Made by a program: the position numbers and the translations under genes
The notes under the pieces: generated by a model
The model's input: only the letters and a program-made list of their open reading frames with translations
What the model was told of the DNA's origin: nothing
Database searches by the model: none
In this document: piece by piece, positions 8,562-16,939 of the stretch
Position numbering within the stretch: the first letter of the stretch is position 1
Layout of the letters: each line of letters starts with the position of its first letter
NCBI GenBank assembly: GCA_036172265.1
Contig: JASFBA010000007.1
Coordinates: 1-64,000, forward strand
Direction of reading: 5' to 3'
Length of the DNA stretch: 64,000 nt
From: JASFBA01 sp036172265
GTDB lineage: Bacteria; Chloroflexota; Chloroflexia; DTKN01

Positions 8562-8647
8562 GGCATGACCTTTCCGAAATTCGGGCTGACACAGCCCCAT
8601 TCTGGCTGCCAACCCGATGGTTCAAGACAGGGTTGGTATCTATTTTC

Positions 8648-8677
8648 ATTATACCGCGAAGTGTCCTATTTCGTCAA
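8648..8677 (-). promoter_or_regulatory. Sigma70-type promoter for the histidine kinase gene
   Basis: On the minus strand TTGACG (8677..8672) and TATAAT (8653..8648) are separated by 18 bp, about 90 nt upstream of the kinase start. Confidence 0.75.
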
Positions 8678-8682
8678 ATAAG

Positions 8683-8713
8683 CGTAGGAGCGGCTTCCCA
8701 AGCCGCTCCTACG
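8683..8713. repeat. Perfect 14-bp palindrome (CGTAGGAGCGGCTT)
   Basis: Arms 8683-8696 and 8700-8713 are perfect complements around a CCC loop. It lies between the stop of the VIT/VWA gene and the promoter of the histidine kinase gene, where it could end transcription from the former. It resembles REP/Y-REP-type dispersed palindromes in form. Confidence 0.8.
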
Positions 8714-8743
8714 AAGTTGGACTTGTTGTGGAGGCAATGGGCA

Positions 8744-11032
8744 TTACCGGGCCCGGCGCAGGAACACGAACCCGGCCGCGGTCAGCAAGCCGAGGGCGCC
8801 GGCGACGATGGCGGCGACCCAGCCCGCAGGGAGAGAGTCTCCCCTGGAGGTTGTCGCTGGAGTGGGAGTTGCCGGGGGGTAGGGAGTGAGGGCGGGGCCG
8901 GCCGGCGATGTGATCGGGGGAGCCTCCTGGGCGACGACCTCATAGGCCACCCCATCCAGGACGACGATGACGCGCTCACCTACGGCCAGGTACTTGCCCC
9001 ATTCGGGATGGGCGCTCACCAGGGCAAAGTAACTCTCGCTGCCGAAAGTGACCGGCGTCGTGGGCATACCCTGACGGTAGGTCGTATCGGTCCAGACCCC
9101 GTTTACCAGGAGGAAGGCCTTGTCGGCCACCTGTCGTAACGTTGCCTGTTCCATCCCGGAATAGCCTCCCTCCTGGAGACGCTGGACCTCCAGGCTATAG
9201 TCCACACCACCCTTGCCTTCCATAGGGGCCGCTGCAGGCAGAGCCGTGACCATTTGAAGCCTGAGTGAGGTCTGTCCCTCCTCGGTCAAGATGCGGTCGG
9301 GCTCGTCCACCAGGAAGGAGGTGTAAGGGGTGATGATGCCGTAGCGCAGGCTCAGTTCGACGATCTCGTCTACCACTTCCCGGTTTTCTCCGTGCAATCG
9401 GATCTCGTTCAAGAGGTAGCCGATCTTGCGCGAGGCCCAGAGGCGGGGGAGAAAGTCGTTGCGGGTGCTTTCGCGGGGGAAGGTGAGGTCCTCGTAGCGG
9501 TAGGTGCGTTCCTCTTCGCCGGCCCTGCCGCGCAGGGTGACGGTCGTGGTTCCGCCCTCGCGGTAACGGCCGGCCAGGACAAGTTGGCTTCCCAGGAAGA
9601 GGTCGGGAAGTGGGTTGGGGTAAAGGTCGTACACGGCGATGCCGCCAAAGTCGAGGGCGGGGCCGGCCAGCACCGGTCGGTTGATCTTCGAGTAGAAGGC
9701 GGAGAGGCGCTCCTCCAGGTTTTCCCCGGGGAGGATGTAGGTGCTAGCCCCGTGGTTCTCCACAGCCAGGGCGTCCAGGAGGACGCTGTTCACGTCGTAG
9801 CCGACGCCGAAGGTAAAGAGCCGGATGCTCTCATGGCTGCGCTCACGCACAAGGGCCAGGAGGCGGGCTGGGTCCTCCTCGCCCACCGTGGGCAGGCCGT
9901 CGGTGAGGAAGAGGATGACCTGGGGACGGCCGGAGGTCCTGTCGGCCAGGTCGAGCGCCTGCCGGAGGGCACCCTCGATGTTGGTGCTGCCGCCGGCCGA
10001 GAGGTTCTGGACGTAACGCCGGGCTTCGGCCCGCTCGGAGGCCGGCCGAAGTTCCGGGGCGTAGGTCGAAATGGAGGAATCGAAATCCACGATGGCGAAG
10101 CGGTCCTCGGAGTTGAGATGTTCCAGGACAAAGAGGAGCGCCGCCCGGGCCTGCTCCATCTTTTCCCCCGACATGCTGCCGGAGGTGTCCAGGACAAAGA
10201 TGACGTCCTTGGCTACCACTTCCTGGGTTTCTTCCTCGACCGGTGGGGCAACCAGGAGGAGGAAGAAGCCGTCCTCGCCCTGAGGATGGTAGGTGAGCAG
10301 GTTGAGGCCGATGTCTTCCGGAGAGATGGTGTAATAGAGGACAAAGTCGCGGTCGGGGAGGACATCGCGGGCCTCGTAGCCGACGATGGCGTGATAGTCA
10401 TCGGGACGGTCTACGGAGACGCTGTGGCTGGGGGAGTAGACGGCCCGGAGCGGTTCCCGTGAGGTCAGGCGTATGGTGACGGCGACATCCTGGAGCGGCT
10501 GCGGGGAAAGGCGCTCCGTGCTCAGGGGATAGACGTATTCGACCAGGCCTTGATCCACCGGAAGGACCTGGCGGTATTCGATCTGGATGCGCTTTTCCTC
10601 ACCCGGGGCGATGGGAAAGATGCTGGCCTGGAAGGTGTTGCGACCAACGTATTCGAGCAGGGCGGGATCGCGGTGTTTGCGGACGATGGACTCGTAGATG
10701 GCGCGGGCTTCCTCGCGGCTGAGCACTCGGCCCTCCAGGGGCTTGCCATCCATATACATGACGAAGCGTTCGATGCTGGCTTCTTCAGGGAGGGGGAAGA
10801 TGTAGATGCCCTCGACGGCGAAGCGGTTGTCGTTGCGGAAGAGTTGGTCAATGCGGGTGGTGGCGACCTGGTCCTCGATAGTGACTTCGACGCGGTGATA
10901 GATCACGGTCAGGTAGGCCGGCCCTTGGGGGGGAGGCGGGTCAATGATGATGACGCCGTCGGCGCGGGCCGGCCAGGGGAGAAGGAGGCCGACCAAAAGG
11001 ACGGCCGGCAGAAGGAAAAGGAACCGTTTCAT
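8744..11032 (-). CDS. VIT and VWA domain protein, membrane-anchored
   Basis: A 762-residue surface protein similar to the inter-alpha-trypsin inhibitor heavy-chain family. A signal peptide (KRFLFLLPAVLLVGLLLPWPARA) is followed by a VIT domain (about 30-170, with RNDNRFAVEGIYIFPLPEEA split by linkers) and a von Willebrand A domain with an intact MIDAS motif DTSGSMSG near residue 287. A proline-rich linker precedes a C-terminal membrane helix (around 733-757) and an RRAR tail, so the bulk is outside the cell. The start is ATG 11032 with AGGAGG 6 nt upstream; ATG 11035 is the alternative. Its binding partner is unknown. It appears to be monocistronic. Confidence 0.9.
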   Translation of the reverse strand: MKRFLFLLPAVLLVGLLLPWPARADGVIIIDPPPPQGPAYLTVIYHRVEVTIEDQVATTRIDQLFRNDNRFAVEGIYIFPLPEEASIERFVMYMDGKPLEGRVLSREEARAIYESIVRKHRDPALLEYVGRNTFQASIFPIAPGEEKRIQIEYRQVLPVDQGLVEYVYPLSTERLSPQPLQDVAVTIRLTSREPLRAVYSPSHSVSVDRPDDYHAIVGYEARDVLPDRDFVLYYTISPEDIGLNLLTYHPQGEDGFFLLLVAPPVEEETQEVVAKDVIFVLDTSGSMSGEKMEQARAALLFVLEHLNSEDRFAIVDFDSSISTYAPELRPASERAEARRYVQNLSAGGSTNIEGALRQALDLADRTSGRPQVILFLTDGLPTVGEEDPARLLALVRERSHESIRLFTFGVGYDVNSVLLDALAVENHGASTYILPGENLEERLSAFYSKINRPVLAGPALDFGGIAVYDLYPNPLPDLFLGSQLVLAGRYREGGTTTVTLRGRAGEEERTYRYEDLTFPRESTRNDFLPRLWASRKIGYLLNEIRLHGENREVVDEIVELSLRYGIITPYTSFLVDEPDRILTEEGQTSLRLQMVTALPAAAPMEGKGGVDYSLEVQRLQEGGYSGMEQATLRQVADKAFLLVNGVWTDTTYRQGMPTTPVTFGSESYFALVSAHPEWGKYLAVGERVIVVLDGVAYEVVAQEAPPITSPAGPALTPYPPATPTPATTSRGDSLPAGWVAAIVAGALGLLTAAGFVFLRRAR

Positions 11033-11097
11033 CATGCACCTCCTGATATCCATCTTCTGTCTTCTGGGGAAAATCGCCCCTAAGGACGCCGGTAGCC

Positions 11098-11221
11098 GAG
11101 GGGGGGTTACCTATAGGGGCAACCCTTGGGGTTGCCCCCGTGGGTGAGCAAGGTGGTCCGAGATCGAGCGGCATCCCCGGTAGGGGCAACCCCGGATAGG
11201 CGACCACAAGGGTCGCCCCTA
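11098..11221. repeat. Second cluster of TAGGGGCRACC-family palindromes
   Basis: Bases 11116-11125 and 11129-11138 form a 10-bp perfect inverted repeat (GGGGCAACCC / GGGTTGCCCC). A second unit at 11190-11221 has GTAGGGGCAACC facing GGGTCGCCCCTAC. The outer TAG is the stop codon of the mannosyltransferase gene. Same family as 134-272. Confidence 0.8.
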
Positions 11222-13201
11222 CGCAGTGGCCCTACGGGCCAGGCGGTGCCGCAAGTCCAGGATGAGGTAGACCAGGAGAGGTGGGACGACCATCCAGAAG
11301 ACCACCAGGGCATCCATCTGGTAGGTGGTCTCCCAGGTGATGCCCCACCAATACCAGATAAAGTTCCAGCCCAGGTGGGCGAGTTCTCCGGCGCAGGCGG
11401 ACAGCGCCAGGGGCGTGAAAATCCGCTCATCGCCCCAGAGGGCAAGGATGGCGATGGAGAGGAGGAGATACCAGGGCCAGTACCAGAAGTTGGCCAGGAG
11501 AAGGTAGAGGAAGAGGGCGCTGGAGCATTTTTCCAGGAGGGTTGTCCAGGGAGAAGGTTCCCCTTTTCCCCATCCTGTCAGGAGCGCGCTTCCTGCGCCC
11601 GCCTGGGTGCCCAGAAGGAGGCCCAGGAGGAGGCTCAGGGGAAGGCCGGCCAGCCTTCCCAGTTCCTGCCCCCAGCGCTCCCCCAGCAGTCCCCATCCTC
11701 CCAGATACCACCAGAGAAGTCCTCCCAAGGCACCTGCCATCCCTCCCCCCACTAGGCCGATCTGCAGGGCCAGTTTCCGGCCGGGCCGGCCCAATCTCCA
11801 GAGGGCCCGCCCTAGGAGGAGGAGATACCCCAGAATAAAGAGGCCCAGAAAAACGCCCCGTACCAGGTCGTTGATCGTGCCTTCCGCCAGGTAAGGAAGG
11901 AGTGCCTCCCGGCCGACACTGGCGACGGTCATGCGGAACATATCCACGCGCCGGGTAAAGGTGCCGGCGATTTCCGGCCATCTCCAGAAGAGGGCATAGT
12001 GCTCGCCGACCAGAAGGAGCGCCGGAAGGAAGAGAAGGGGGCTATAGACCAGCCATTTTCTCCCCTTTTCCCCGGAAAGGAGATAGAACAGAAAGAAGGG
12101 GGCGAAGAGGACGGTGATGAACTTGACCAGGATGGAGGCGGCCAGAAAGATCAAGGCTATCCCGCCGTAAAGCAGACGAGGGGTCGGTCCGGAAGAAGGG
12201 CGGGCTTGGCCGAGCATCCAGAAAGCCCCCAGGAGGAAGGTGGCCATCAGCATGTCGTTATGGCCGTTGCCCAAGCCCTCCATGAGCACCAGCGGGTTCC
12301 AGGCAAAGAGGAACGTGCCGGCCAGGGCCTGCTGGGGGGCGGTGCGGCGGAGGGTGTCTGCCAGGAGGAGGAGGCTCACGAGGTAAGCAGCCGAAGCCAG
12401 GGCCTTCTGGGCTACCATATTAGGCCAGAGGGAATTTCCGGCCAGGCGGGTGAGCAGGGCGCTCAGCGCCTCCCAGAGCGGTCCGTAGGCGGAGGTCGTG
12501 CTGCGCCACGAGACATAGTCCGTCATGGGATCGCCCGGGTACTTTTCGGGGGCATGGACGTAGGGGTTGCCGCCGTAGAGGGCGGTTATGCGCCCGCGGG
12601 CGATATAGTCGTAGAGGTCCAGGGAGGTGATGGGGGCGACGAGGAAGTTGGCCAAGGCAAAGAGCAGGGCAAAGGCGAGGACAGCGGCCCACAGCCGCCG
12701 CTCGTTTCGGCCCCGGCAGAGGCGATAGGCCAGGCCGTAGAAGAGGAAGAGGCCGGCCGTGGCCAGCGCCGTGGCCAGGGCCACGCTGCCATCGCGTTCG
12801 GCGATCAGGCCGATGCCGATTTGCTTGAGGTTGTGGTAGCGTTGCAGGGAAAAGGGGAGAGAAAAGTGCAAAACGTAGAGGGTCAAGGATGCGGCTCCCA
12901 GAGCCAGAAAAAGGGGGAAGCGGACGCCGTTCCTTCCCCGCCGAAACAGGACCGGCAGCCAGACACCCAGCGCCAGGCCCAGGAGGAGGGCCCCGGAGAT
13001 TGGAAGCCAGAACCGCATTTCGGCGGGCAGGCCGACAGGAGGTGGAGGTTCGGCAAACGGTTCGACCGGTGGGGGTATGGGCCGGGCCTCGGTCGGGGAA
13101 AGTGCCGGCCAGCCGCAGGTCAGGACGACCAGAGGGGGAACCCAGAAGAGGAGGACAGCGGCGGAAAGGCCGGCCCACAGAACCCACCTTGGACGTGACA
13201 T
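11219..13201 (-). CDS. Multi-spanning GT-C mannosyltransferase-like protein (MptA/B-like)
   Basis: A 660-residue integral membrane protein with 13 or so hydrophobic helices. After a proline-rich outer loop, the segment TSLDLYDYIARGRI (about residue 205) resembles the D/E-containing first loop of polyprenol-phosphate-mannose-dependent alpha-1,6-mannosyltransferases and other GT-C enzymes. It probably glycosylates a lipid or cell-surface glycan on the outer membrane face. ATG 13201 has GGAGGTAAG directly upstream; an in-frame upstream extension to 13666 would run antisense to the next gene and is rejected. A promoter lies at 13273-13301. The TAG stop comes from a dispersed palindrome. Confidence 0.75.
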   Translation of the reverse strand: MSRPRWVLWAGLSAAVLLFWVPPLVVLTCGWPALSPTEARPIPPPVEPFAEPPPPVGLPAEMRFWLPISGALLLGLALGVWLPVLFRRGRNGVRFPLFLALGAASLTLYVLHFSLPFSLQRYHNLKQIGIGLIAERDGSVALATALATAGLFLFYGLAYRLCRGRNERRLWAAVLAFALLFALANFLVAPITSLDLYDYIARGRITALYGGNPYVHAPEKYPGDPMTDYVSWRSTTSAYGPLWEALSALLTRLAGNSLWPNMVAQKALASAAYLVSLLLLADTLRRTAPQQALAGTFLFAWNPLVLMEGLGNGHNDMLMATFLLGAFWMLGQARPSSGPTPRLLYGGIALIFLAASILVKFITVLFAPFFLFYLLSGEKGRKWLVYSPLLFLPALLLVGEHYALFWRWPEIAGTFTRRVDMFRMTVASVGREALLPYLAEGTINDLVRGVFLGLFILGYLLLLGRALWRLGRPGRKLALQIGLVGGGMAGALGGLLWWYLGGWGLLGERWGQELGRLAGLPLSLLLGLLLGTQAGAGSALLTGWGKGEPSPWTTLLEKCSSALFLYLLLANFWYWPWYLLLSIAILALWGDERIFTPLALSACAGELAHLGWNFIWYWWGITWETTYQMDALVVFWMVVPPLLVYLILDLRHRLARRATA

Positions 13202-13272
13202 CTTACCTCCTACATCGTCCACGGCTTGCGGGAGGGTGCAGGTCCGTAAAGGGTACAGTCCGCACCGGAGGC

Positions 13273-13301
13273 ATTCTAGCACAGGCGGCCGGCCGGCGCA
13301 A
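13273..13301 (-). promoter_or_regulatory. Promoter for the mannosyltransferase-like gene
   Basis: Minus-strand TTGCGC (13301..13296), 17-bp spacer, TAGAAT (13278..13273). It is back to back with the divergent promoter at 13307-13335. Confidence 0.65.
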
Positions 13302-13306
13302 CGCGG

Positions 13307-13335
13307 TTGCAGGTCTGGGCGGATTGTAGTATAAT
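13307..13335 (+). promoter_or_regulatory. Promoter for the c-di-AMP receptor / L25 operon
   Basis: TTGCAG (13307-13312), 17-bp spacer, TATAAT (13330-13335), about 19 nt before the Shine-Dalgarno AGGAGG of the next gene. Confidence 0.8.
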
Positions 13336-13360
13336 TTTTCCGACGATTCGATAGGAGGAA

Positions 13361-13606
13361 ATGGTGAAACTGGCGATTGTTGTGCTGTCCAACGCCCAGG
13401 CCGACGAGGCGGTAGAAGCCCTTTTGAAGGCCGGACATCGGGTTACCCGGCTGGCCAGCACCGGGGGACTTCTCCGACAGGGCAACACCACGTTGCTTGT
13501 CGGGGCGGAGGACAAACATATGGAAGAGATTATGGACATCCTTCGCCAGCAGGCTCCCGGGGCGTTGATCGCCATATTGCCTCTGGAGCGTTATGAACAC
13601 TTCTGA
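13361..13606 (+). CDS. Cyclic-di-AMP receptor-like protein (PF06153, DarA/PstA type)
   Basis: An 81-residue protein of the PII-like fold. The segment RVTRLASTGGLLRQGNTTLL (27-46) is the hallmark of DarA/PstA c-di-AMP receptors: the T-x-GG-x-L-x-x-GNTT loop binds the dinucleotide. At 81 residues it is shorter than DarA (about 109) and lacks the C-terminal extension. ATG 13361 has AGGAGG at the right distance. It is co-transcribed with the L25 gene, whose start is 13 nt after its stop. It is probably a cytosolic signal sensor; the target is unknown. Confidence 0.87.
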   Translation: MVKLAIVVLSNAQADEAVEALLKAGHRVTRLASTGGLLRQGNTTLLVGAEDKHMEEIMDILRQQAPGALIAILPLERYEHF

Positions 13607-13619
13607 GGTGGAGGACATA

Positions 13620-14243
13620 ATGGCCGAGATTACCTTACAAGCAGAACGACGAAAAGTTGTCGGCAAGCGGGTACGGCGTTTGCGCCGCTCCGGGTTGGTG
13701 CCTGGGGTCTTCTACGGGCCTCGGGTGGAACCGCTGCTCGTTCAGGTCCCGCACAAAATGCTGAGCGAGGTTTACCGGCAGGCAGGGAGCAGCACTCTCA
13801 TCCAGGTGGTGCTGGACGGCAATACCTACCCGGCTCTGATCCGCGATCTCCAGCGCGACCCGATCAGCCAGGAGATTCTGCACCTGGACCTGGAACGGGT
13901 CGACCTGGACCGGCCGATTACCACCCAGGTTCCCATCATCCTGAAGGGCATTTCGCCTGTAGTGGAGCAGGGCCTGGCGGTGTTGACGCACGGCTTGGAA
14001 GAGATCGAAATCCGCTGTCTTCCCACCGCCGTCCCTGCCCATGTTGAAGTGGATATTTCCGTGATTACCCGGCCGGACCAGGCCATCCACGTCGGCGACC
14101 TGGTCCTTCCTCCGGAGGTGCATCTCCTCACCGATCCCAAGGCGATCATCGTTTACACCACGCCGATTCGCCGCCTGGAGGAAGAAGAGAAGCCGGCCGA
14201 GGAAACGGCCCCGACCGGTTCGGCCACGTCCAAGGAGGAATAA
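13620..14243 (+). CDS. rplY: 50S ribosomal protein L25/general stress protein Ctc
   Basis: A 207-residue two-domain L25 of the TL5/CTC type that binds 5S rRNA. The N-terminal domain (1-90) contains VVGKRVRRLRRSGLVPGVFYG. The beta-rich C-terminal domain (VHVGDL-type motif AIHVGDLVLPP around 155-165) is followed by an acidic tail (EEEEKPAEE). ATG 13620 is preceded by GGAGG at 5 nt; the slightly earlier ATG overlaps the previous gene and is less likely. Linked to the c-di-AMP receptor-like gene. Confidence 0.93.
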   Translation: MAEITLQAERRKVVGKRVRRLRRSGLVPGVFYGPRVEPLLVQVPHKMLSEVYRQAGSSTLIQVVLDGNTYPALIRDLQRDPISQEILHLDLERVDLDRPITTQVPIILKGISPVVEQGLAVLTHGLEEIEIRCLPTAVPAHVEVDISVITRPDQAIHVGDLVLPPEVHLLTDPKAIIVYTTPIRRLEEEEKPAEETAPTGSATSKEE

Positions 14244-14277
14244 CCCTTTCCTCCGTTTAGAAGAAAAGGAGTAAGCC

Positions 14278-15609
14278 GTGTTCGGCCCCGAACGTTTCCA
14301 GCAGATTGCCGAGACCGTCTTCCGGTACTCCGGTGCCGACCAGACCGAGGTGGTCTTTATGGCCGGCGAGGAGAGTTTGACCCGCTTTGCCAATTCCTAC
14401 ATCCATCAGAACGTTGCCCGCAGCAATGCCCAGGTTTCGGTGCGGGCCGTCGTGGGTCGGCGCACCGGCGTGGCTTCCACCAATGACCTCTCGGAGGAAG
14501 CGTTGCGCCGGGTGGCCGAAGAGGCATTGGAGATTGCCCGGATGCAGGTGGAGGACCCCGATTTCCGTTCCCTCCCTGGGCCGGCTCCCATCCCGTCGGT
14601 CGAGGCCTTTGCCCCAGGAGTGGCTTCTTGCCCGCCCGAGGAGCGGGCCCGGCGGGTGGGAACGATCTGCCGACTGGCCAGAGATCACGGTCTGCGGGCC
14701 AGCGGGGCCCTTTCCACCGGCTGGGGCGAGATCGGAGTGGCCAATTCTCTGGGTGTCCGGGCCTACTTCCCGCTCACTCGGGCCGAACTGAACACGGTCA
14801 TCCTGGGAGAGAGCGGTTCGGGGCATGCCATGGCCATCGCCACCGGTCTGGAGGAACTGGATGAGGAGGCTGTGGCCCGGGAGGCCATTGACAAAGCGCT
14901 GCGCAGTACCCATCCCATTGAAATTCCCCCGGGTGAGTATGAGGTCGTCCTGGAAGAGTATGCGGTCGCCACGATGCTAAACTATATGGCCTACTTGGGC
15001 TTCTCGGCCCTGGCCCTGCAGGAGGGGCGCAGTTTTATGCGGCTGGGAGAACGCATCGTCGGTCCGGAGGTCACTATCTGGGACGACGGTTTGGACTCCT
15101 CCGGCCTGCCTATGCCTTTTGACTTCGAGGGCGTGCCGAAGCAGCGGGTAGACCTCATAGTCGAGGGCGTGGCCCAGGCGGTAGTCTATGATTCGTACAC
15201 GGCCGGCCGGGAGGAAGGACGCTCTTCCACCGGCCATGCCCTGCCGGCCCCCAACACCTTCGGTCCTCTGCCGCTTAACCTCTTTATGGCCCCGGGCACC
15301 ACTCCTCGGCAGGAGTTGGGCCGCTCCATCGAGCGCGGCCTCTGGATCACCCGCTTCCACTACGTCAACCCGGCCCATCCTAAGAAGGCTATTCTGACCG
15401 GCATGACGCGGGACGGCACCTTCCTCATCGAAAACGGGGAAGTTGCCCGGCCGGTCAAGGACCTGCGCTTTACCCAGAGCGCGCTGGAGGCGCTGAGCGA
15501 GGTGGTTGCCATAAGCCGGGAGACGCGGCTGGTGCCCGGCTTCTTTGGGGGCACCCGCGTGCCGGCTCTGCATTTGCGTCGTTTCCGCTTCACCGGGGCG
15601 ACGGTATAA
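14278..15609 (+). CDS. TldD/PmbA family protein
   Basis: A 443-residue member of the TldD/PmbA family (modulators of DNA gyrase; in E. coli the TldD/E pair is a metalloprotease acting on microcin and CcdA). It resembles the PmbA/TldE half: no clear zinc motif HExxxH is visible, and it ends in a typical FFGGTRVPALHLRRFRFTG segment. Start GTG 14278 has AAAGGAG at about 6 nt. No partner TldD gene lies in the window, so it may act with a distant partner. It is followed by ogt, 14 nt away. Confidence 0.85.
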   Translation: MFGPERFQQIAETVFRYSGADQTEVVFMAGEESLTRFANSYIHQNVARSNAQVSVRAVVGRRTGVASTNDLSEEALRRVAEEALEIARMQVEDPDFRSLPGPAPIPSVEAFAPGVASCPPEERARRVGTICRLARDHGLRASGALSTGWGEIGVANSLGVRAYFPLTRAELNTVILGESGSGHAMAIATGLEELDEEAVAREAIDKALRSTHPIEIPPGEYEVVLEEYAVATMLNYMAYLGFSALALQEGRSFMRLGERIVGPEVTIWDDGLDSSGLPMPFDFEGVPKQRVDLIVEGVAQAVVYDSYTAGREEGRSSTGHALPAPNTFGPLPLNLFMAPGTTPRQELGRSIERGLWITRFHYVNPAHPKKAILTGMTRDGTFLIENGEVARPVKDLRFTQSALEALSEVVAISRETRLVPGFFGGTRVPALHLRRFRFTGATV

Positions 15610-15623
15610 TCTCCGGAGGAAAT

Positions 15624-16142
15624 ATGCCGGACCTGTACTGGTGCCGCTGTCCTTCGCCCTGGGGCTCGCTACGCTTGTTGGCCACGGAGCGCGGCCTGTG
15701 TCGGGTGATCCTTCCCACCGAGGAGGGGGTAGAACGCTGGGTGGCCCGCTTCCTGCCCGGCCACACGGCCGTCGAGGGGGGCCGCCTTCTCCAGGAGGTG
15801 GCCGGGCAGATAGAGCGTTACCTGGCTGGCCGGCTGCATGCCTTTGACCTACCCCTGGACCTTTGCGGGACCGCCTTTCAGAAGGCCGTCTGGCAGGCTG
15901 TGCAGGCCATCCCCTACGGCCAGGTGCGGAGTTACGCCCAGGTGGCTGCGGCTGTGGGCCGGCCACAGGCGGCCCGGGCCGTCGGAGCGGCTGTTGGGGC
16001 CAATCCGCTGCCCATCGTCATCCCTTGCCACCGGGTCGTTTGCGCCGATGGCTCTCTGGGCGGCTACGGCGGCGGAACGGAGATGAAACGAGACCTGCTT
16101 CGCCTGGAAGGTTGCAACGTGGCATCCTTTGTGTTAAAATAA
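15624..16142 (+). CDS. ogt: Methylated-DNA--protein-cysteine methyltransferase
   Basis: A 172-residue suicide repair protein that removes O6-alkyl groups from guanine. The active site IPCHRVV with acceptor C135 is intact, and the helix-turn-helix segment YGQVRSYAQVAAAVGRPQAA (98-117) precedes it. Length matches Ogt/MGMT. ATG 15624 follows GGAGGAAAT. It lies in a plus-strand run with the TldD/PmbA and roadblock genes. Confidence 0.93.
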   Translation: MPDLYWCRCPSPWGSLRLLATERGLCRVILPTEEGVERWVARFLPGHTAVEGGRLLQEVAGQIERYLAGRLHAFDLPLDLCGTAFQKAVWQAVQAIPYGQVRSYAQVAAAVGRPQAARAVGAAVGANPLPIVIPCHRVVCADGSLGGYGGGTEMKRDLLRLEGCNVASFVLK

Positions 16143-16182
16143 GGATGGGTCCGCAGGCGGCCAGACCCAGAAGGAGGAACGA

Positions 16183-16554
16183 GTGGCTACGCGCACTGAT
16201 GAGATGGTCAAGCTGCTCAAGGAACTCCAGATGACCACCCCGGACGTCGAGGCCTCAGCGGTGGTCAGTGTGGACGGGCTGATCATTGCCTCGGCCCTCC
16301 CTGCCGATGTGGAGGAGGACCGGGTCTCGGCGATGAGCGCGGCCATGCTTTCCTTGGGCGAACGAATCGCCAGCGAACTGCGCCGGGGGGCACTGGATCA
16401 GGTTTTCGTGCGCGGCGAGGAAGGGTACGTGCTCCTGATGTCGGTGGGGCAGGAGGCCGTGCTGACGGCACTGGCACGCAAGAACGCCAAGTTGGGCCTG
16501 GTCTTCTTGGATATGAAGCGTACGGCGGCCGAACTCCTCCGCCTGTTGGCCTAA
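16183..16554 (+). CDS. Roadblock/LC7 domain protein
   Basis: A 123-residue single-domain protein of the roadblock/LC7 (MglB-like) family, which usually act as regulators of Ras-like GTPases or as dimeric scaffolds. The pattern VEASAVVSVDGLIIASAL (22-39) followed by ERIASELRRG and a second beta-sheet (QVFVRGEEGYVLLMSVG) is typical. Start GTG 16183 has AAGGAGG 6 nt upstream. No GTPase gene is adjacent. It converges on hgcB with a 46-nt gap that holds a small GGGGC/GCCCC hairpin (16575-16588). Confidence 0.85.
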   Translation: MATRTDEMVKLLKELQMTTPDVEASAVVSVDGLIIASALPADVEEDRVSAMSAAMLSLGERIASELRRGALDQVFVRGEEGYVLLMSVGQEAVLTALARKNAKLGLVFLDMKRTAAELLRLLA

Positions 16555-16600
16555 GGGATCAAGGCCGACACAACGGGGCTATTGCCCCACTGTGGGATCC

Positions 16601-16939
16601 CTACCTTCCAGCAGTTTTTCCCTCCGAGCCGGAAGGCGGTTCGGACGAACCGCGGCCGCAGGCGCAAGCGCAGTCGCTACTTTCCCGTTCCTTTTCTCCC
16701 CTCAAAGCGGCCCAGAGCATCGCCGCTGCACAACCCACGCCGCTATCTACGGAGATCGCTCCGGCCGGGCAGTTGCGCTGGCAGGCTCCACACTCCATAC
16801 AGGCCTCCGGGTTGCGCAGTTCGGCCGCTTCCCGCCCAGGAGCAAAAACGCCGTGCGGACAGACGATGGAGCACAAATCGCAATTGATGCAGAGGTCGGG
16901 GTTGTAACGCAAAGTATTGGTTACAGAGGTCTGAATCAT
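16601..16939 (-). CDS. hgcB: HgcB, 2[4Fe-4S] ferredoxin of mercury methylation
   Basis: A 112-residue ferredoxin thought to deliver low-potential electrons to HgcA's corrinoid and to hand over Hg(II). Two cluster motifs are complete: C17-x2-C20-x2-C23-x3-C27 and C47-M-E-C50-G-A-C53-x3-C57, the second with the HgcB-specific ECGAC. NCPAGAISVDSGVGCAAA carries the extra conserved C70 (equivalent to Cys73 of Pseudodesulfovibrio ND132), and the tail has the cysteine cluster C90-A-C92-A-C94 expected for mercury binding. Its ATG overlaps the hgcA stop (ATGA). An unusually long tail (to residue 112) follows the cysteines. Identification rests on motif order and the hgcA neighbour. Confidence 0.93.
   Translation of the reverse strand: MIQTSVTNTLRYNPDLCINCDLCSIVCPHGVFAPGREAAELRNPEACMECGACQRNCPAGAISVDSGVGCAAAMLWAALRGEKERESSDCACACGRGSSEPPSGSEGKTAGR

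Noticed and set aside
11999..13198. A 399-codon plus-strand frame rich in Glu and Gly.
   Set aside because: It is the antisense of the mannosyltransferase-like gene and has no fold-like pattern.
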